This document shows, one piece after another, positions 43,901-55,727 of a stretch of DNA of 64,000 nucleotides. Under the pieces are notes generated by a model, which saw nothing but the letters and a program-made list of their open reading frames with translations, made no database searches and was not told where the DNA came from. The stretch is taken from assembly GCA_003290165.1 (NCBI GenBank), contig QNQO01002078.1:62001-126000 (forward strand). Direction: 5' to 3'. The stretch is from Berberis thunbergii (lineage: Eukaryota > Streptophyta > Magnoliopsida > Ranunculales > Berberidaceae). Both the position numbers and the translations under genes were made by a program. Each line of letters starts with the position of its first letter. Within the stretch, counting starts at the first letter, position 1.

Positions 43901-46900
43901 TTGGAATCTTCCCCTTGTGGCAGTGTTTTTGCCTTTACTTTGAGTATTTGGTGGTTATGCTTCTAATCTTGTTAAGCACCAAGGCGCCACAAGTCTTTTC
44001 CATTGCTTCCCAGTCCAAATCATCATTTTCATGTACTTGATCTTTATCAGCATTATCATTTTGATAAAATTCTCCGGTAAGCTACTCTTTGGATTCTACA
44101 ACCAATTTACTTGGGGAATGAGAGCAATCTTATCCTGATGATTATAGCTCTCCAACAATGTTTGATTGTACTTAACAAACACTAAGGGGTTTAGGCTTGA
44201 TGGCTGCCCTTATTAGGTTTCTTTTTTATATAGAAAAAATATTAAATTTTTTTTTTTAAATATGTCCTGGCACATGCATAAATAGGCATGTGTGAAAGGC
44301 GCTTTTTTAGCGCCCTGCGACTAACTTAAAAATGCTAATTAAGTGCGCTTCATGAGCATATGTGCACCTAGGCTGCAATGGGGCGGAAGTGTGTGCCATG
44401 CGCCTAAGCGCTTTTTAACTGCAGTGCTTTGGTCTTTCAGCCCTAGTACTGTCCATGCCTGGAGCATACGCTAGTCAATGTACTATTTGTCTCTTGACAA
44501 TTGCTATTGCATCATAGCTTGCTTGAATATGACTGATGTTGAAATAGAATAAAATGCTTTAATTACAAAAATATCACTGAAGGGAAAACTGACAAAAACA
44601 TGCAACACAACTTTGTCAAAATAATTGATTTAAACAACTTGATACTACATTCTGGGCAAGAATGTCCTAATAACTTTATGTTCTAAAAGATTTCTCAAAA
44701 GCCTACTCCCATAGTCTTGTTGGTTATTTGTAGCTAATTGTGTGTTTATCCAAGAACTGATGAAGAATCACCTTAGTTTCTCAATCATATTTACATGTTC
44801 TTGCTCTGGAAACAAGACATATGCAGCCTATACTCCTGGTCTATTTTATGTTAACTTTCTAGTGTTGTATTTTCTTTGGCAGCTATCTTGTTTGTTGTAT
44901 GTTTGAGGAAGCAGCATCTTTGGCTTCGACTGTTCTGGAGCGCATATGTAAAACTGATTGTGCTGCATCAGTAGACGAGGTTGAGTTGGCTGACATGATG
45001 GAATCAGCTGGTATGGTGTTGGTTCAGGCCTTGCAAGAATTGGGCAGGTATATCAATTCACCTAAAGCCAAGGTTTATCTTTTCCACCCTATCCTATTGG
45101 ATATTTTCCAGGATGGTAGTGTAAAGAGGGAAAGCAGAGAGAGTGAGAAAAAAAAAGTGTCATCCACTTTATTGATCTCTCTCTATCCCCCCAACAAATT
45201 AAAATATGCAGGTATATATACTGTATGTATGCAAGTACCTACGCATGTGAGAACTATTTGTGCATATCTGATTATGGAATAAGTTCCATGTATGAATTAA
45301 GGCACTAAACCTTTGAAAGGTGTATGTTGGTAGTACTATGAAGAATGAGACAATTAAAACACTTGGACTGATATTTCAGCCAAACCGAATAGTTTTCTTG
45401 TTGCATGTACACCATTTTCTAGTTTAGCACTTTACCCTCTTTTAGCTTATTATAACTAACAGTTAGAACTAACCGTACATCTTCTTACCTTATTCTTTGA
45501 ATCACGCAGGGTATCAGATATGTTAAATGAGGTTAAAGCTTTATTCGGTCCAGTGACAGTTGTACCCTGTCAAGTTCTTCTGACTGTGTATGTTAATTCA
45601 ACTCTAAGTCACGGTTCTGAGTGGCTGAATTTAAAGTGATCATGTCAGCAAGGAAACTGGGCGCACTGAAAAGGGGATCAGTGCACCTGGTTCACAAATT
45701 TAATTTATTTTATTTGCTTAAAAGTTTTATGTGTATGCTTGTATAAAATGAAAGTCTTAGACTTAAAGAGAAAGAAAAAAAAAAAAAATACTATCAGTCT
45801 AGCCTCCTACCTCACTGCTCCAATCTACCCGCCACCTTGATGCTTCCTCACTGCTTGGACCTCCCTGGTGGAATCTGTTGCCACCCACACACACACATCG
45901 CGTTTCACTACAGAAACTGTGAAGTGTGAACCATGCCACCACCTTCCTTTCGTGTCCTGCTACTGTTATCTGGCCCCTTCCCCTATATGTCACAACAACC
46001 CCCCTGCGAGCATCCCTGGTCTCCAGTGCCACCTCTTTGTGAGTTTGAGCCCTTGCCTCGCCTATTAAATGGAGTTGACGAAGTTGTCTCTTCTTTTATT
46101 TTTTTTTCCTCCCTCCCCAATTTCAAATTTGAATGCATAGATGGAAATCATTACTTTTTTGAGATTGCACAAACATTAGTGTGCACCAAGGTCATAAGTA
46201 AGTACTGTAGTTGGACATGTCGAGTGATTTTATGATCTCCTAAGTTTTGATGTCAGACTAGATGTTGATTTTCTTAATTTTGGTTTTGGCAGGGCATGCT
46301 TTCAGATAACAGAGAGTTCACGTTCTGGTCTTCAAAATTTCTTAGCGAATTTCTTGGCAAATGGAAATATGTTGATGGACAGTATATTCTTTCTAGCACA
46401 GAAGGAGCTGGAGCTTACCTGAGAGGATCTGAAGGGCACATCGTTTTGGGGAGAGATAAATATTTGGAAGTTGTGGAGGTCTATGCTGTAAAACTTCTGG
46501 GGGATATATTAAATGATACGGACATGGCGATTGCTTGGGTGGAGAAAGCTGAGTTACCGGATGAAAAACGACAAGTGAGAAACATCACCACTTACATCTT
46601 TTTATTTTGATAAAAGACTGGTTGAAAAGTTCTTGAATTAGACATTGTCTTCAACATTTTTGGTCAATGAACATTGCTCAGTAATCTTAGTTTAATAGCC
46701 TAAACGTAAACTTGCAAGTCCATGAATCATAGAGCAAATGGAGGTTGTTTCTGTGGATTGTTTATGCAAAACACTTATGTAAGGTTGGCACCTAATGTAA
46801 GGTAATAGCAGAAAGTACCTATGACCCATAGCTAGTGCCTTGAAGCTGCAACAGTTGCAACTGTAGACAATGTAGCGGGTCCCTCAAAGGAGGTCTACTA

Positions 46901-48322
46901 AGAAAAGCTTGCTCTCAACTTATATGCCTGTGCTAATGATCACATACACATAAAGAGAAAAGATACGAGTGTGCGACCATGTTCAATCTGATGTTATTGC
47001 TTTGTCTTTTGTGCGTCAGTTTGCATTACATTCAATGCCTGTAGTCATATTAGAGGGCCGAAACATACCACTTGGAAACAATTAAATGGTAAATTCTGCA
47101 AATAATAAAAAAATTAGGCACAGTAATTCAGGAAGCAACAGGATGCTGGGTAGTATCCCAATGCAAGTACTCCAACATGATTTTATTCGCTATACTTTAC
47201 TCTTATTTTCCCTAAATCAAACTTACACTGCTGCTTGATGATTATAAATTTATAACTGTTCTGTTGATGCTCATGAAGTGATGAAACATAATAACTCGTC
47301 CCTTGAAATATGTAGGATCTTGTGAGGAGATTGCGGTCTTTGTATTCTGTTAAAGTGACCAAATCGTTACAAAGTTCAGAGAAAGGCATGCCAGATGGTA
47401 AAACTGGAGCTCAATCTGGAATGGATTGGACTTCATCTGGATACGAAGTAGCTTCTGGAACGTCAACAGTTGAACATGCAGGAGCTGATATGGAGAATAA
47501 TAGAAAACAGACCCTTCAAAAATTAACTAAACGGGTAGAACCGTGTTTCTGGTGGTATCGTACAGTCAACCTGAAGTTTGGCAATACTCAACTAGTCATC
47601 TCTCATGGAAAGATTTTGATGTGGGTCTCTTTTATGATTCTCGTGTATTACTTCCACAAGAAACGAGAAACTTTAAAGAGGTGAGTATATCTTTTCGGTA
47701 GTTTCTGTTTGTATTTCAACTTTCAAAGCACAACTTGTTTTATGATTAAGTAATTGCATATCTTCTTGCTCTTATCACTTGATTGACTCCATCTGCTGCA
47801 TTACAACCAGTGTGTTCTAGAATTCCTATTTTAGCTTCCCGTACTCGTTGCTTCTTTAGATGAACTCAATTTGATAAACTTCAAAACAGTCATATTAGCA
47901 GGTGACTGCATTGGATTCATCTAAAATAGGAATTACATTTTTGCACATCATCTTCATGGTGATATTGAATGTTGTCAACTTAATCATATCCTAGAAAAAG
48001 AGTATTGACAGGATGTAATTGAAAGAAAAAATCATTTCCTTTAATATGTATCTTCTAAAATGGCACTTGAATAAAGGAAGTCAGTTCAAGCTTTTGCCTC
48101 GGTAATTAAGCCGTTTCTAGGATCATGGGTATCTGCTTAAACCTGTAATTAGAACCATTTAATTAATTTATTATTTTTCTTCTTTTTTTCAGGATGGCTA
48201 GTAGACAAGCTCAATCTATAAAGAAAGCTCTGGTAGATATGTGGCAGCTTGCTTTCTCTGTCCAGGTGAACCCATTGGCGGCTGTCCAACCTCTCCCTAC
48301 CACAGCTCAAGGAAGCAGGTGA
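40929..48322 (+). CDS. APEM9: APEM9 (ABERRANT PEROXISOME MORPHOLOGY 9), peroxisomal import-complex tether, six exons
   Basis: In plants APEM9 is the counterpart of PEX26/PEX15: a peroxisomal membrane protein that anchors the PEX1-PEX6 AAA-ATPase that recycles import receptors. Exons: 40929-40984, 44883-45047, 45510-45587, 46293-46574, 47316-47680, 48193-48322, all GT-AG. Product about 358 aa once one missing base is allowed for. Landmarks: SIWDEIERSESYLVCCMFEE, ESAGMVLVQALQELGRV, LLTVACFQI, KYLEVVEVYAVKLLGDI, WVEKAELPDEKRQ, a C-terminal transmembrane helix ILMWVSFMILVYYF followed by HKKRE, and the tail ALVDMWQLAFSVQVNPLAAV. The phase breaks at the A4 run 46334-46337 in exon 4: the frame before reads FQITESSRSGLQ and the frame after reads KFLSEFLGKW, as in the family. 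Intron 1 (3.9 kb) carries a hAT element. Confidence 0.85.
41344..41364. repeat. (AT)n microsatellite in APEM9 intron 1
   Basis: TATATATATATATATATA preceded by poly-T and AATTATA. Another pure poly-A tract lies at 42719-42734. Confidence 0.8.
43051..44427 (-). mobile_element. Decayed hAT transposon in APEM9 intron 1, with transposase C-terminus
   Basis: Flanked by TTGGGTCT (43043-43050) and TTTGGTCT (44428-44435), an 8-bp duplication with one mismatch. The right end GCCTAAGCGCTTTTTAACTG plus CAGTGC resembles the end of the 600-bp hAT family (CCTAGCGCTTTTTAGAACAC plus TG). Between about 43780 and 44190 the minus strand still reads LVFVKYNQTLLESYNHQDKI, then DDLDWE, RGRFQLRDEECEEEEDEMEV, EPNELEQEE: the end of the hAT dimerisation region and its acidic tail. 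Frames are broken and the N-terminal two thirds is missing, so it is inactive. A separate MITE is nested in it at 43322-43672. Confidence 0.75.
43322..43672. mobile_element. Long-armed MITE nested in the hAT element
   Basis: Arms of about 80 bp: TAGGTTAATTTGTGTTGGAT at the left, and the complement ending CACAAATTAACCTA at the right; further in, CCCAAGTTTGTCCAGCTTTA pairs with AAAGTTGGACAAACTTGGGA. TA on each side suggests a TA target. No coding capacity. Confidence 0.75.
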
Positions 48323-48353
48323 TGCCACCAAGAAAGACCATTGTTAGCCCTTG

Positions 48354-48660
48354 TATCCTCCATATGAGCAATATGGTTCAATTTATTTTATTTTTCTTTT
48401 TGAGTCGTAAAATTTTTAAAAATTCTACTTCAAATAAGAAATGTAACAGTATAACACTAGAGATATAGAGAGTAGGCACAACTGCACAAGTAGGTTGTAT
48501 TATCAAACTGGTTGCAGATGTTTTGCAAACTTGATCCAACACAATTCGCGAGGAAATCCCACCAATAGAGAATGTAATCTCATTTTTTTCTTCAACAATA
48601 CCTCTGCGATGTTGATGATAATGGGGTTTATTTTACTCGTGAATTCAAGCTATTGTGTGT
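48354..48660 (+). repeat. Dispersed repeat D, copy 1, at the APEM9 3' end
   Basis: Starts ATCCTCCATATGAGCAATAT and ends AATTCAAGCTATTGTGTGTT. Matches 61684-61966 over about 280 bp with small indels, including GCACAACTGCACAAGTAGGT and TTCTTCAACAATACCTCTG. It begins about 30 bp after the APEM9 stop codon. No terminal repeats or tail are visible, so the mobilising mechanism is unknown. Confidence 0.8.
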
Positions 48661-51490
48661 TGTTATCTCTTGTAATGAATATATGTCATCTAGATTGGTT
48701 AGCAAAAAACAGAGAGTTCTTACATTCAAAGATGAGTTACAACCTTAGATAACTACTCAAAACAAGTACTCTATAACTTTGTTAGTGTGATTCCAGTATG
48801 AACTCAGGTTCTTGACTTCCTGTTGATTGAAACCCAAGCAAAATTGGGTTTGCGGTTTGAAGGTTATTAAGGATTCCTCAATCAGAGGACAGTGCAACTG
48901 GGCTATTCTTTTAGTCGGAGTTGTTTTTACAATTCTCCTTGCTTGTATATCTGCATTAGCTTCTCTCTCATGTACTTTCAATGTTCTTGTCAATGAATGT
49001 ATAAACTACTGCAAGAGGAAAGTTGCTGGATACTGGTGCTTACAATGCTCTTTATCGATTTTACTCTTGCAAACTAATTTCAGTACGCTGGCTTTGACAT
49101 ACACCCTTCACTAATGCCTTGAACAGGTAAGTCTCCTGCCTCTTACCACATCTTCTTAACGTAATATGCCTTAGGGTCCAGAGCACTTCAGAGTCTCAGA
49201 CTCCAAAAATTATGACACGAAGGGTGCTTCTGCAAAAAACAAGACTTGGTGCTACAGTAGTAGAGAATACAACAATAGCAAACACTTTTTCATTCTCTCC
49301 ATCTCTTCTCAGTCGACTGTGCCGCCTATTGCCACCCAAATGAGGGGACGATGCTAAGGTGCGCCAGAGGGAATACTACCCAGTCGAGTGAATTCATTAC
49401 GAGCAGGTACAGTCTTTATGGTCAAATTAAACAAATTTGATCAACCCATTTTGATTTTCAGTTGTGGTCTGGGTACTTTTCAAAATCTTGTTTTGGAGGA
49501 TTTTGAGTCAACCCGATTGGGTTTCAAGTTGATTTGATTGGTATTGTGAGGGGGGGTGGGGTTGAAGTTACCCATTTGTTATTTGATATTTTGTGGTTGT
49601 TTGTATGACAGGGAATGTTATCTGTTCATGGTATGAGAGACCATGGCAGAAAGTTTATGATTTTTATTCAAAGTTTTGCTGAATGGGAGATTGTGTCTAT
49701 CGGATTTGCTTGGGAATGAGGCGTGTTCTCAGGTTAGAGAGTTAAACTTTCTTGCTTTTCACTAAATTTTGTTTCTTTTGGTTGAATTTTGTTGTTGACA
49801 GTTGCTTGTGAAGATTTTTATTGTATGTTATTTATCCAAGTTGCTATTGACTATTGTGAATTCAAATATTTGAATATGGTTTATAGGCGGTTATTGTTGT
49901 TGATTGGAACTGAAGTGGTTCATAAGAAGATTTGGGTTTTGTTCAAACAATGTTTTGCTGCCCTCACTTTAGATGATGCTCCATTTTTCACGATATTATG
50001 GATATATCACGGCGAATTCCTCGGAAAATATGGTGGGCGATTCTTCCACAACGGAATCGGATAAGTCAGACTTCAAGGAAGTGTTTACATAGTCTTCTTC
50101 TGTCCGAAGAAATGATTCATCTAAATAATGAGTCACCCCTTTCATTATGGGACATACAATGCATTATAGACGCATGATTATTACGTTTCAACCGGGTTAT
50201 TCTATTCCACCTCTTAGAAAGAAAAGAACTTAAATCAAAATACTTAATAACACGGCGATACATTTATACAAAACTTCTACCTCGAGCAGAACCCTAATTG
50301 AAGTTCATAATTGAAAACCCACAATGAGGGTGAATGTCGACAATGGTTCATTCATTCATTGCTACACTGTAAATCACTTCACCAAAATACTTCCTAAATC
50401 AACATTTATGAGATTCGCACGCGTCAGCTTAATAATCACAAAATAATTAAGGTTTTAATATCATGAGGGGGAGACGTTAGCTGATATTAAACTTGCTGTG
50501 TGGGAAACAAAAAATAATCCTTAGCCCAACAGGATAAGATTGGCAAAAAAATATGGGTCATTCCCAAAAAACCCAGAAATTATCCACGAAAGATGTACAA
50601 CCTAGACCGAATGCAAGTGCAAAAAACCCAAGTCTGGCCCAAATGCAACTCAACAGAACACTCTTTTTTCAGCAGATGAATAGTATTCGGTGTCGACCAC
50701 CATGCTCAAGTGAGCACACGAACCTGCAAGAGATGTCTATCCAAACGGGAAGTTATAGCTGTTGACGAAAGTTACAACCATCTACAGGAAATTACAACCA
50801 TCAGCAAGACGTTACAACCATCAATGGCTCCCGACCTGCCATGTATCCCACTCGTCTACAAGTAGTTGGCTGTCGACTTGTCTCATTTTCACTCATTTAC
50901 GAGTAGTTGGCTCCCGATCCCTGCGAGCAGTTGGCTCTTCTGGCCTCTATAAATAGTCAAACTCAGTCATTTTCGGGTAACATTGATTCACAATTCTATC
51001 TTAAAACATGGAGAATTAAATATTTTTCTAATGACATTTTTCTAACTTTGGCATCGGAGTGCCATGCCATGGCAGGCACCACACCGGTGTCAAAAAATTT
51101 CTCCATCTTATACAGATTGCTCCACGTGACCGGTGGAAATTTGCATCCACACGCTGCACTCTTTTTCCTTCTACATGGTTTTATCCGATTAGGTTTTCCA
51201 GTCACAGTGTTAACGAAGTAGTATTATGAGCATCCACTATATTCGTGAAGAATGCGCTACTCTTTTGCATAATATTAGTGAAATGTAACGAGTTCATAAT
51301 TCAACTTCCATTGATCATGTGATTGTTAGGGGGAGACTTGATTTTGCAAGACTATACAATATGTGCACTGTACTATTTTTCCTTTCCTAAGGTTTTGTTC
51401 CATTGGGTTTTTCTAGCAAGGTTTTAATGAGGAAGTATTTATCTCGTCCAACACCATTGGTGGACAATATCAATGGTGGTCGTCCAGAGG
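48661..51490. other. No recognised gene
   Basis: Several short frames (for example 48827-49114 with one hydrophobic stretch, 49789-50064) have no recognisable family and no supporting splice sites. At 50760-50830 the phrase TTACAACCATC recurs four times, and a TATA-like CTATAAATAG lies at 50947. These could be parts of a retrotransposon LTR or an untranslated promoter, but I cannot show it. Confidence 0.4.
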
Positions 51491-51725
51491 GGAGTATTAT
51501 AACTAGTGAGGTGCACCATCACCTCTTGCATTGGTGTGGATGCCCACAATTCACTATATGGGTGGTTAATGTCCACCTCATGGCATAATGTATTTGTCTA
51601 TATAAGGTCATGAGTTTGTCTTTGTAAATACATAAAGAACATGAATGAAAGAGAAATTTTATCTATTTAACATCTTGCAGTATATATTATACGGTACGGT
51701 GTTCATTTTCTATAGTTTATTTTAA
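51490..51725 (+). repeat. Possible remnant of an LTR (Copia-like look)
   Basis: A purine tract AGAGGGGAGTATTATAAC is followed by about 130 bp, a TATA-like TCTATATAAGG (51598-51608) and ATGAATGAAAGAGAAATTTT, an arrangement often seen at the 3' end of Copia elements (PPT, LTR with promoter and R region). There is no second LTR and no coding sequence. Confidence 0.3.
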
Positions 51726-52382
51726 TACAAACATTATTCATTATTAGAAATGTTTAGTTCTAGTGCAAGAGAGAAGACGATCTCTAGGGGTCTAGAAACT
51801 ACAGAACTCTACACAAAAAAGGGTAAACAAACAAATTCTAAGAACTCGTGGTGTGAACGAGGTTAAGAATACTTTTGGTCAAAGTTAGAAATATAGAGTC
51901 AATATTTATCCAAATTTGTGATGAAAAGGGCTATGGAATAGAAGATATTAGGTGACCAAATTAACTAAATTAACCCATTAACAGAGTCAAGGTCTACTAA
52001 CTGCTCACCTATTGTGGTGGCATTGAAATAAGGGGAGGGGGAAGTGAACGGTGAAGAAATTCCTATTTTTTCAGAAAAAAAAAGCAAATTACAAAAATAA
52101 AAAACAATAAAGTTAGATTTTAGATAAAGAAATATGAGATTAGTTTGGGAGTTTTTTTAGGGCTCCTTTCATCAATTTTTGTAGTTATCATATCTTCACT
52201 TCTTCTGGAAGGGAAACTTTTTTATTTATTGGAGCCCTTTTGATAGAGAGATAAATAGAAAATCTTCTTGTTTTTGAGTTGTTATTTAGTCCTTCTCTTT
52301 AAAAGGTGTAAAAACAATTTGATTGTGAACATTTGGTTTTGTTGGAGAAAAAAAATTTGAACTAAATAAAAATAGAGAGATG
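51726..52382. other. Probable upstream region of the USP-type gene, no feature recognised
   Basis: AT-rich, non-coding. It ends directly at the chromovirus LTR and would have been the promoter or leader of the gene fragment at 57579 before insertion. Confidence 0.35.
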
Positions 52383-52691
52383 TGTTAGGATCTAAAATGA
52401 AGAGAAGAACTCATGTGTTTATTGATGACAAATTGGTATTCTATACAAGGAATTTTACAAAACAAGCTTTCGAGAGGCTCGGACTCTCCATTTGAGCAAA
52501 AGCTCTGTGAAACAAAAGAATTTTATCCGACCCCTTCCTTTCTAGTCCTCTGTTCCTATTTGTAGAGTAACACCCTTATTGCCAGCACAATCCTAACAAC
52601 CTTAGCAAATTGCATTCATAGCAACTTACTTATTACATCAATTAGTTTTCTTTCTATCTCACTTATATTTTCTTCTTGAATAGGCCTATCA
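52383..52691 (-). repeat. Chromovirus 3' LTR
   Basis: 309 bp, TGTTAGGATC at one end and GGCCTATCA at the other (plus-strand reading). The chromodomain frame reads into it, as is common in this group. Confidence 0.9.
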
Positions 52692-52881
52692 ATACCCCCG
52701 CCCCAAAGACGCACCTTGTCTTCAAGCTGGAAGGAGGGAAACTGCTGTTGCAACAGATTGAAGTCTTCCCAAGTTGCTTCATAGGCCGGTAAACTCTACC
52801 ATTGATCAAAACTTCCACTGTTCCTGGCTCTCCCTTGACTACATGACGCACATCTAACACTGATTCAGGTTGGACCACCAA
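52690..52881 (-). pseudogene. Chromodomain at the pol C-terminus (frameshifted)
   Basis: QPESVLDVRHVVKGEPGTVE followed, in another frame, by YEATWEDFNLLQQQFPSF. These are the two halves of a retrotransposon chromodomain, thought to steer integration towards particular chromatin. The frame break lies between them near 52790. Confidence 0.75.
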
Positions 52882-52916
52882 TTCAAACTCACTGTTGAGT
52901 TGAGGAGGAAGGGAAT

Positions 52917-53899
52917 TTATCTGGGAGCAAGTCCTTTAGCTCGGCGTAACTGTGATACATGAAACACAGGGTGGATCTGTGTGGATGATGGTAAATCCAG
53001 TCTGTATGCAACCGACCCAATCTTTGCTAAAACCTCATAGGGTCCATAAAAACGTACTGATAATTTTTTATTAGCCCGACGTACCAGGGACTTTTGGCAA
53101 TAAGGTCGGACTTTCCAAAAAACTCTATCACCCATTTCGAATTCCTCATCTCGTCTAGACCTATCAACATGTATTTCTTCATACGTTGTTGCGCTCGCAA
53201 GAAATGCATTTTGAGAGTCTCTAGTATGCTGTCACTGTCCAATAAAAGTTTTCCACTGATGATACAATAGTTGTCCCAGTGGTATACCGTAGTAAGGGTG
53301 GTGGATCCCTTCCATATAGAATTCTAAATGGGGTGTACCCCGTAGCTGAATGCGTGGAAGTGTTGTACCAGTACTCAGCCCAAGGCAACCACTTATACCA
53401 CTCCCAAGGCAACCACTTATACCACTGTCTGGGTCTTTCAGAAGTAAAACACCTGAGATAAGTTTCAAGACAACGATTCAGGACCTCTGACTGACCATCC
53501 GTTTGAGGATGATACGCCGTACTATGCTTCAACTTGGTGCCTTGCACTCGGAATAGCTCACGCAAAAAAATTACTGAGGAAGACCTTGTCTCTATCTGAG
53601 ATTATTGACTTTGGTGTTCCATGAAGCCTAATAATTTCCTTAGAAAATATGGATGCAGCTGTGAAAGGATGCTTCAAGCCAGCAAAATGAGCATACTTGC
53701 TAAGGCGGTCTACTACGACCAAAATGATATCAACTGTCCCTGAACATGGCAACCCTTCTATAAAATCCATGGTGACCTCATCCCAGACTTGAGTAGGCAA
53801 AGGAATAGGTTGAAGAAGACCTGCTGGAGTGGTGGCCATGGTTTTGTTGCGTTGACAAACATCACACTTACTTACCAATCTCCGGATATCCGCCTTCAT
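52917..53899 (-). pseudogene. Integrase region of the chromovirus
   Basis: Zinc-binding end (CDVCQRNK), catalytic core with [43 protein letters not shown], and the C-terminal GPYEVLAKIGSVAYRLDLP, IHPVFHVSQLR. A tandem 21-bp duplication (plus-strand CTCCCAAGGCAACCACTTAT around 53400-53425) inserts a repeated WYKWLPWE block. Several frameshifts. Confidence 0.88.
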
Positions 53900-53922
53900 C
53901 CCAACCCAATATAGCTCCTTAG

Positions 53923-55632
53923 CTATTCTCTGGTATGTTTTTGTCTCACCAGAGTGCCCCCCCCCCCCACCGCTGAGTCATGGAACTCCTTGAAGAGAAT
54001 GAGAATCAGAGAAGATGATCGTGGTATAACTAACCTATTCTTATAGTGCAATAGGTCCTGAATGATCACATACCCCAGACTGCCCGATCCTTGCAAAATT
54101 GTATGTTTCAATTGTTGTAGAATAGAGTCATCCAAAATTTCTGATTTTAACGCCTTCCAATCACGCCAAGTAGGCAAACTCAACTGGAAGCAGGACGGAG
54201 AAGGAGGAATTCTAGATAGAGCATCCGTGGCCGCATTGGAAGAGCCCATTCGATAATGAATTTCAAATTGATAACCAAGCAACTTGCTTACCCATTTCTG
54301 ATATTCTGGCCCAATCACCCTATGCTCTATTAAAAATCTCAAACTCTTTTGATCAGTGCGAATGATGAATTTTCTTCCCAGCAAATATGCGCGCCATTTA
54401 GTAACTGCCAACACGATGGCCATAAGCTCTTTCTCGTAGATGGGTTTGAGTTTGGCTCGTTGGCCCAGGACTTGACTAAAGAAGGCTATTGGTCGTTGTG
54501 CTTGCATCAAAACAGCCCCCACTGCAAACCCTGAAGCATTTGTTTCCAGGATGAACTCCTTAGAGAAATCGGGCATTGCTAACACTGGGGCCTTAGTCAT
54601 TATCTGCTTCAAACTTTGGAACGCATTATCTGCCTCTTGATTCCATGCAAATCCATCTTTCTTTAATTGGGATATTAACGGCCAAGCTACCTGACTATAC
54701 TCCCGGATGAACTTCCTGTAATATCCGGTGAGACCCAAGAAGCCACGTAACTCAGTAATGGTTGTGGGTTGTGGCCAATCCAGGATAGCCTGAACTTTTG
54801 ATTGATCCATGGAAACCCCATTAGCTGAAATAGCGTGCCCCAAGTAGCCCAATTTCGAACACCCAAACTCGCATTTCTTTTGATTTGCATACAAGCAATG
54901 ACTCTGTAGTAAACCCAAAACTGTTCTCAAGTGCCCCACAGGTGCTTCAAGCCCCAGACTGTACACTAATATGTCATCGAAGAAAACAAGCACAAACTTA
55001 CGCAAATATGGCCGAAATATGGAATTCATCAATGCCTGGAATGTCGCCGGCGCATTTGAGATACCAAAGGCATCACTAAAAATTCGTAGTGACCTCTCAT
55101 GGTGCGAAACGGCAATATTTGCATTATCCCCGTCCTGAACCCGAATCCTGGTGATAGCCCGATTTAAAATCCAACTTCGAGAAGACGACGCCCCATGAAG
55201 TTCGTCTAACAATTCATCGATGATGGGAATGGATCGCTATGGACTGTTTGTTTGTTCTGAGTCCGATAATCCACACAAACTCGCCACCCCATCTTTCTTG
55301 CTACAATTCGGGGCTTGGAAGAGACTCACACTGTGCCCTGATGATCCAACCTCAACATTTTTGCTATATTTTTTCGAGAATTTGTGAGTAGCGATAAGAT
55401 CCTTATTGATCTTGGACTCTCCCTCATGCATGGCAATAGAGTGCTCATACCCACGCTTTTGGAGGTTAGCCTGATAGTGCCTGGAACACTGCTTGATATC
55501 TACACAACACCTCAGACAACTCCTGTGGCATCTCCGAGACCTCCTCCACTGGTGCTGACATACTTCCCAATTCCACCAGAAACCCATGTCCTCCTGCTTC
55601 ATTATGCAAAGTAACGCCTTTAACGAGATCAA
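53923..55632 (-). pseudogene. Reverse transcriptase and RNase H of the chromovirus
   Basis: RT: ISNAPATFQALMN, VFFDDILVYS (catalytic YVDD-type box as FFDD), LRGFLGLTGYYRKFIREYSQ. RNase H: LETNASGFAVGAVLMQ, KELMAIVLAV, TDQKSLRFL, ATDALSR. The first RT part (55632-55213) is in other frames and interrupted by stops. The RNase H Asp is changed to Asn (ETNAS). Confidence 0.9.
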
Positions 55633-55727
55633 ACGTCATCCCAGAGAGGGATCTCCCTTGAGGGTGAGTGTCTCCGACCCAACACGAAACCGTAGTATTT
55701 GATCTTTCCAATTTATAGAGGTTGTAC

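Noticed and set aside
46334..46337. APEM9 as a pseudogene
   Set aside because: Everything apart from one homopolymer base is conserved, including six exons with good splice sites and the C-terminal membrane anchor, so consensus error is more likely.
50940..50960. CTATAAATAG as a gene promoter
   Set aside because: No coding sequence follows within a reasonable distance. It could equally be part of a retroelement relic.
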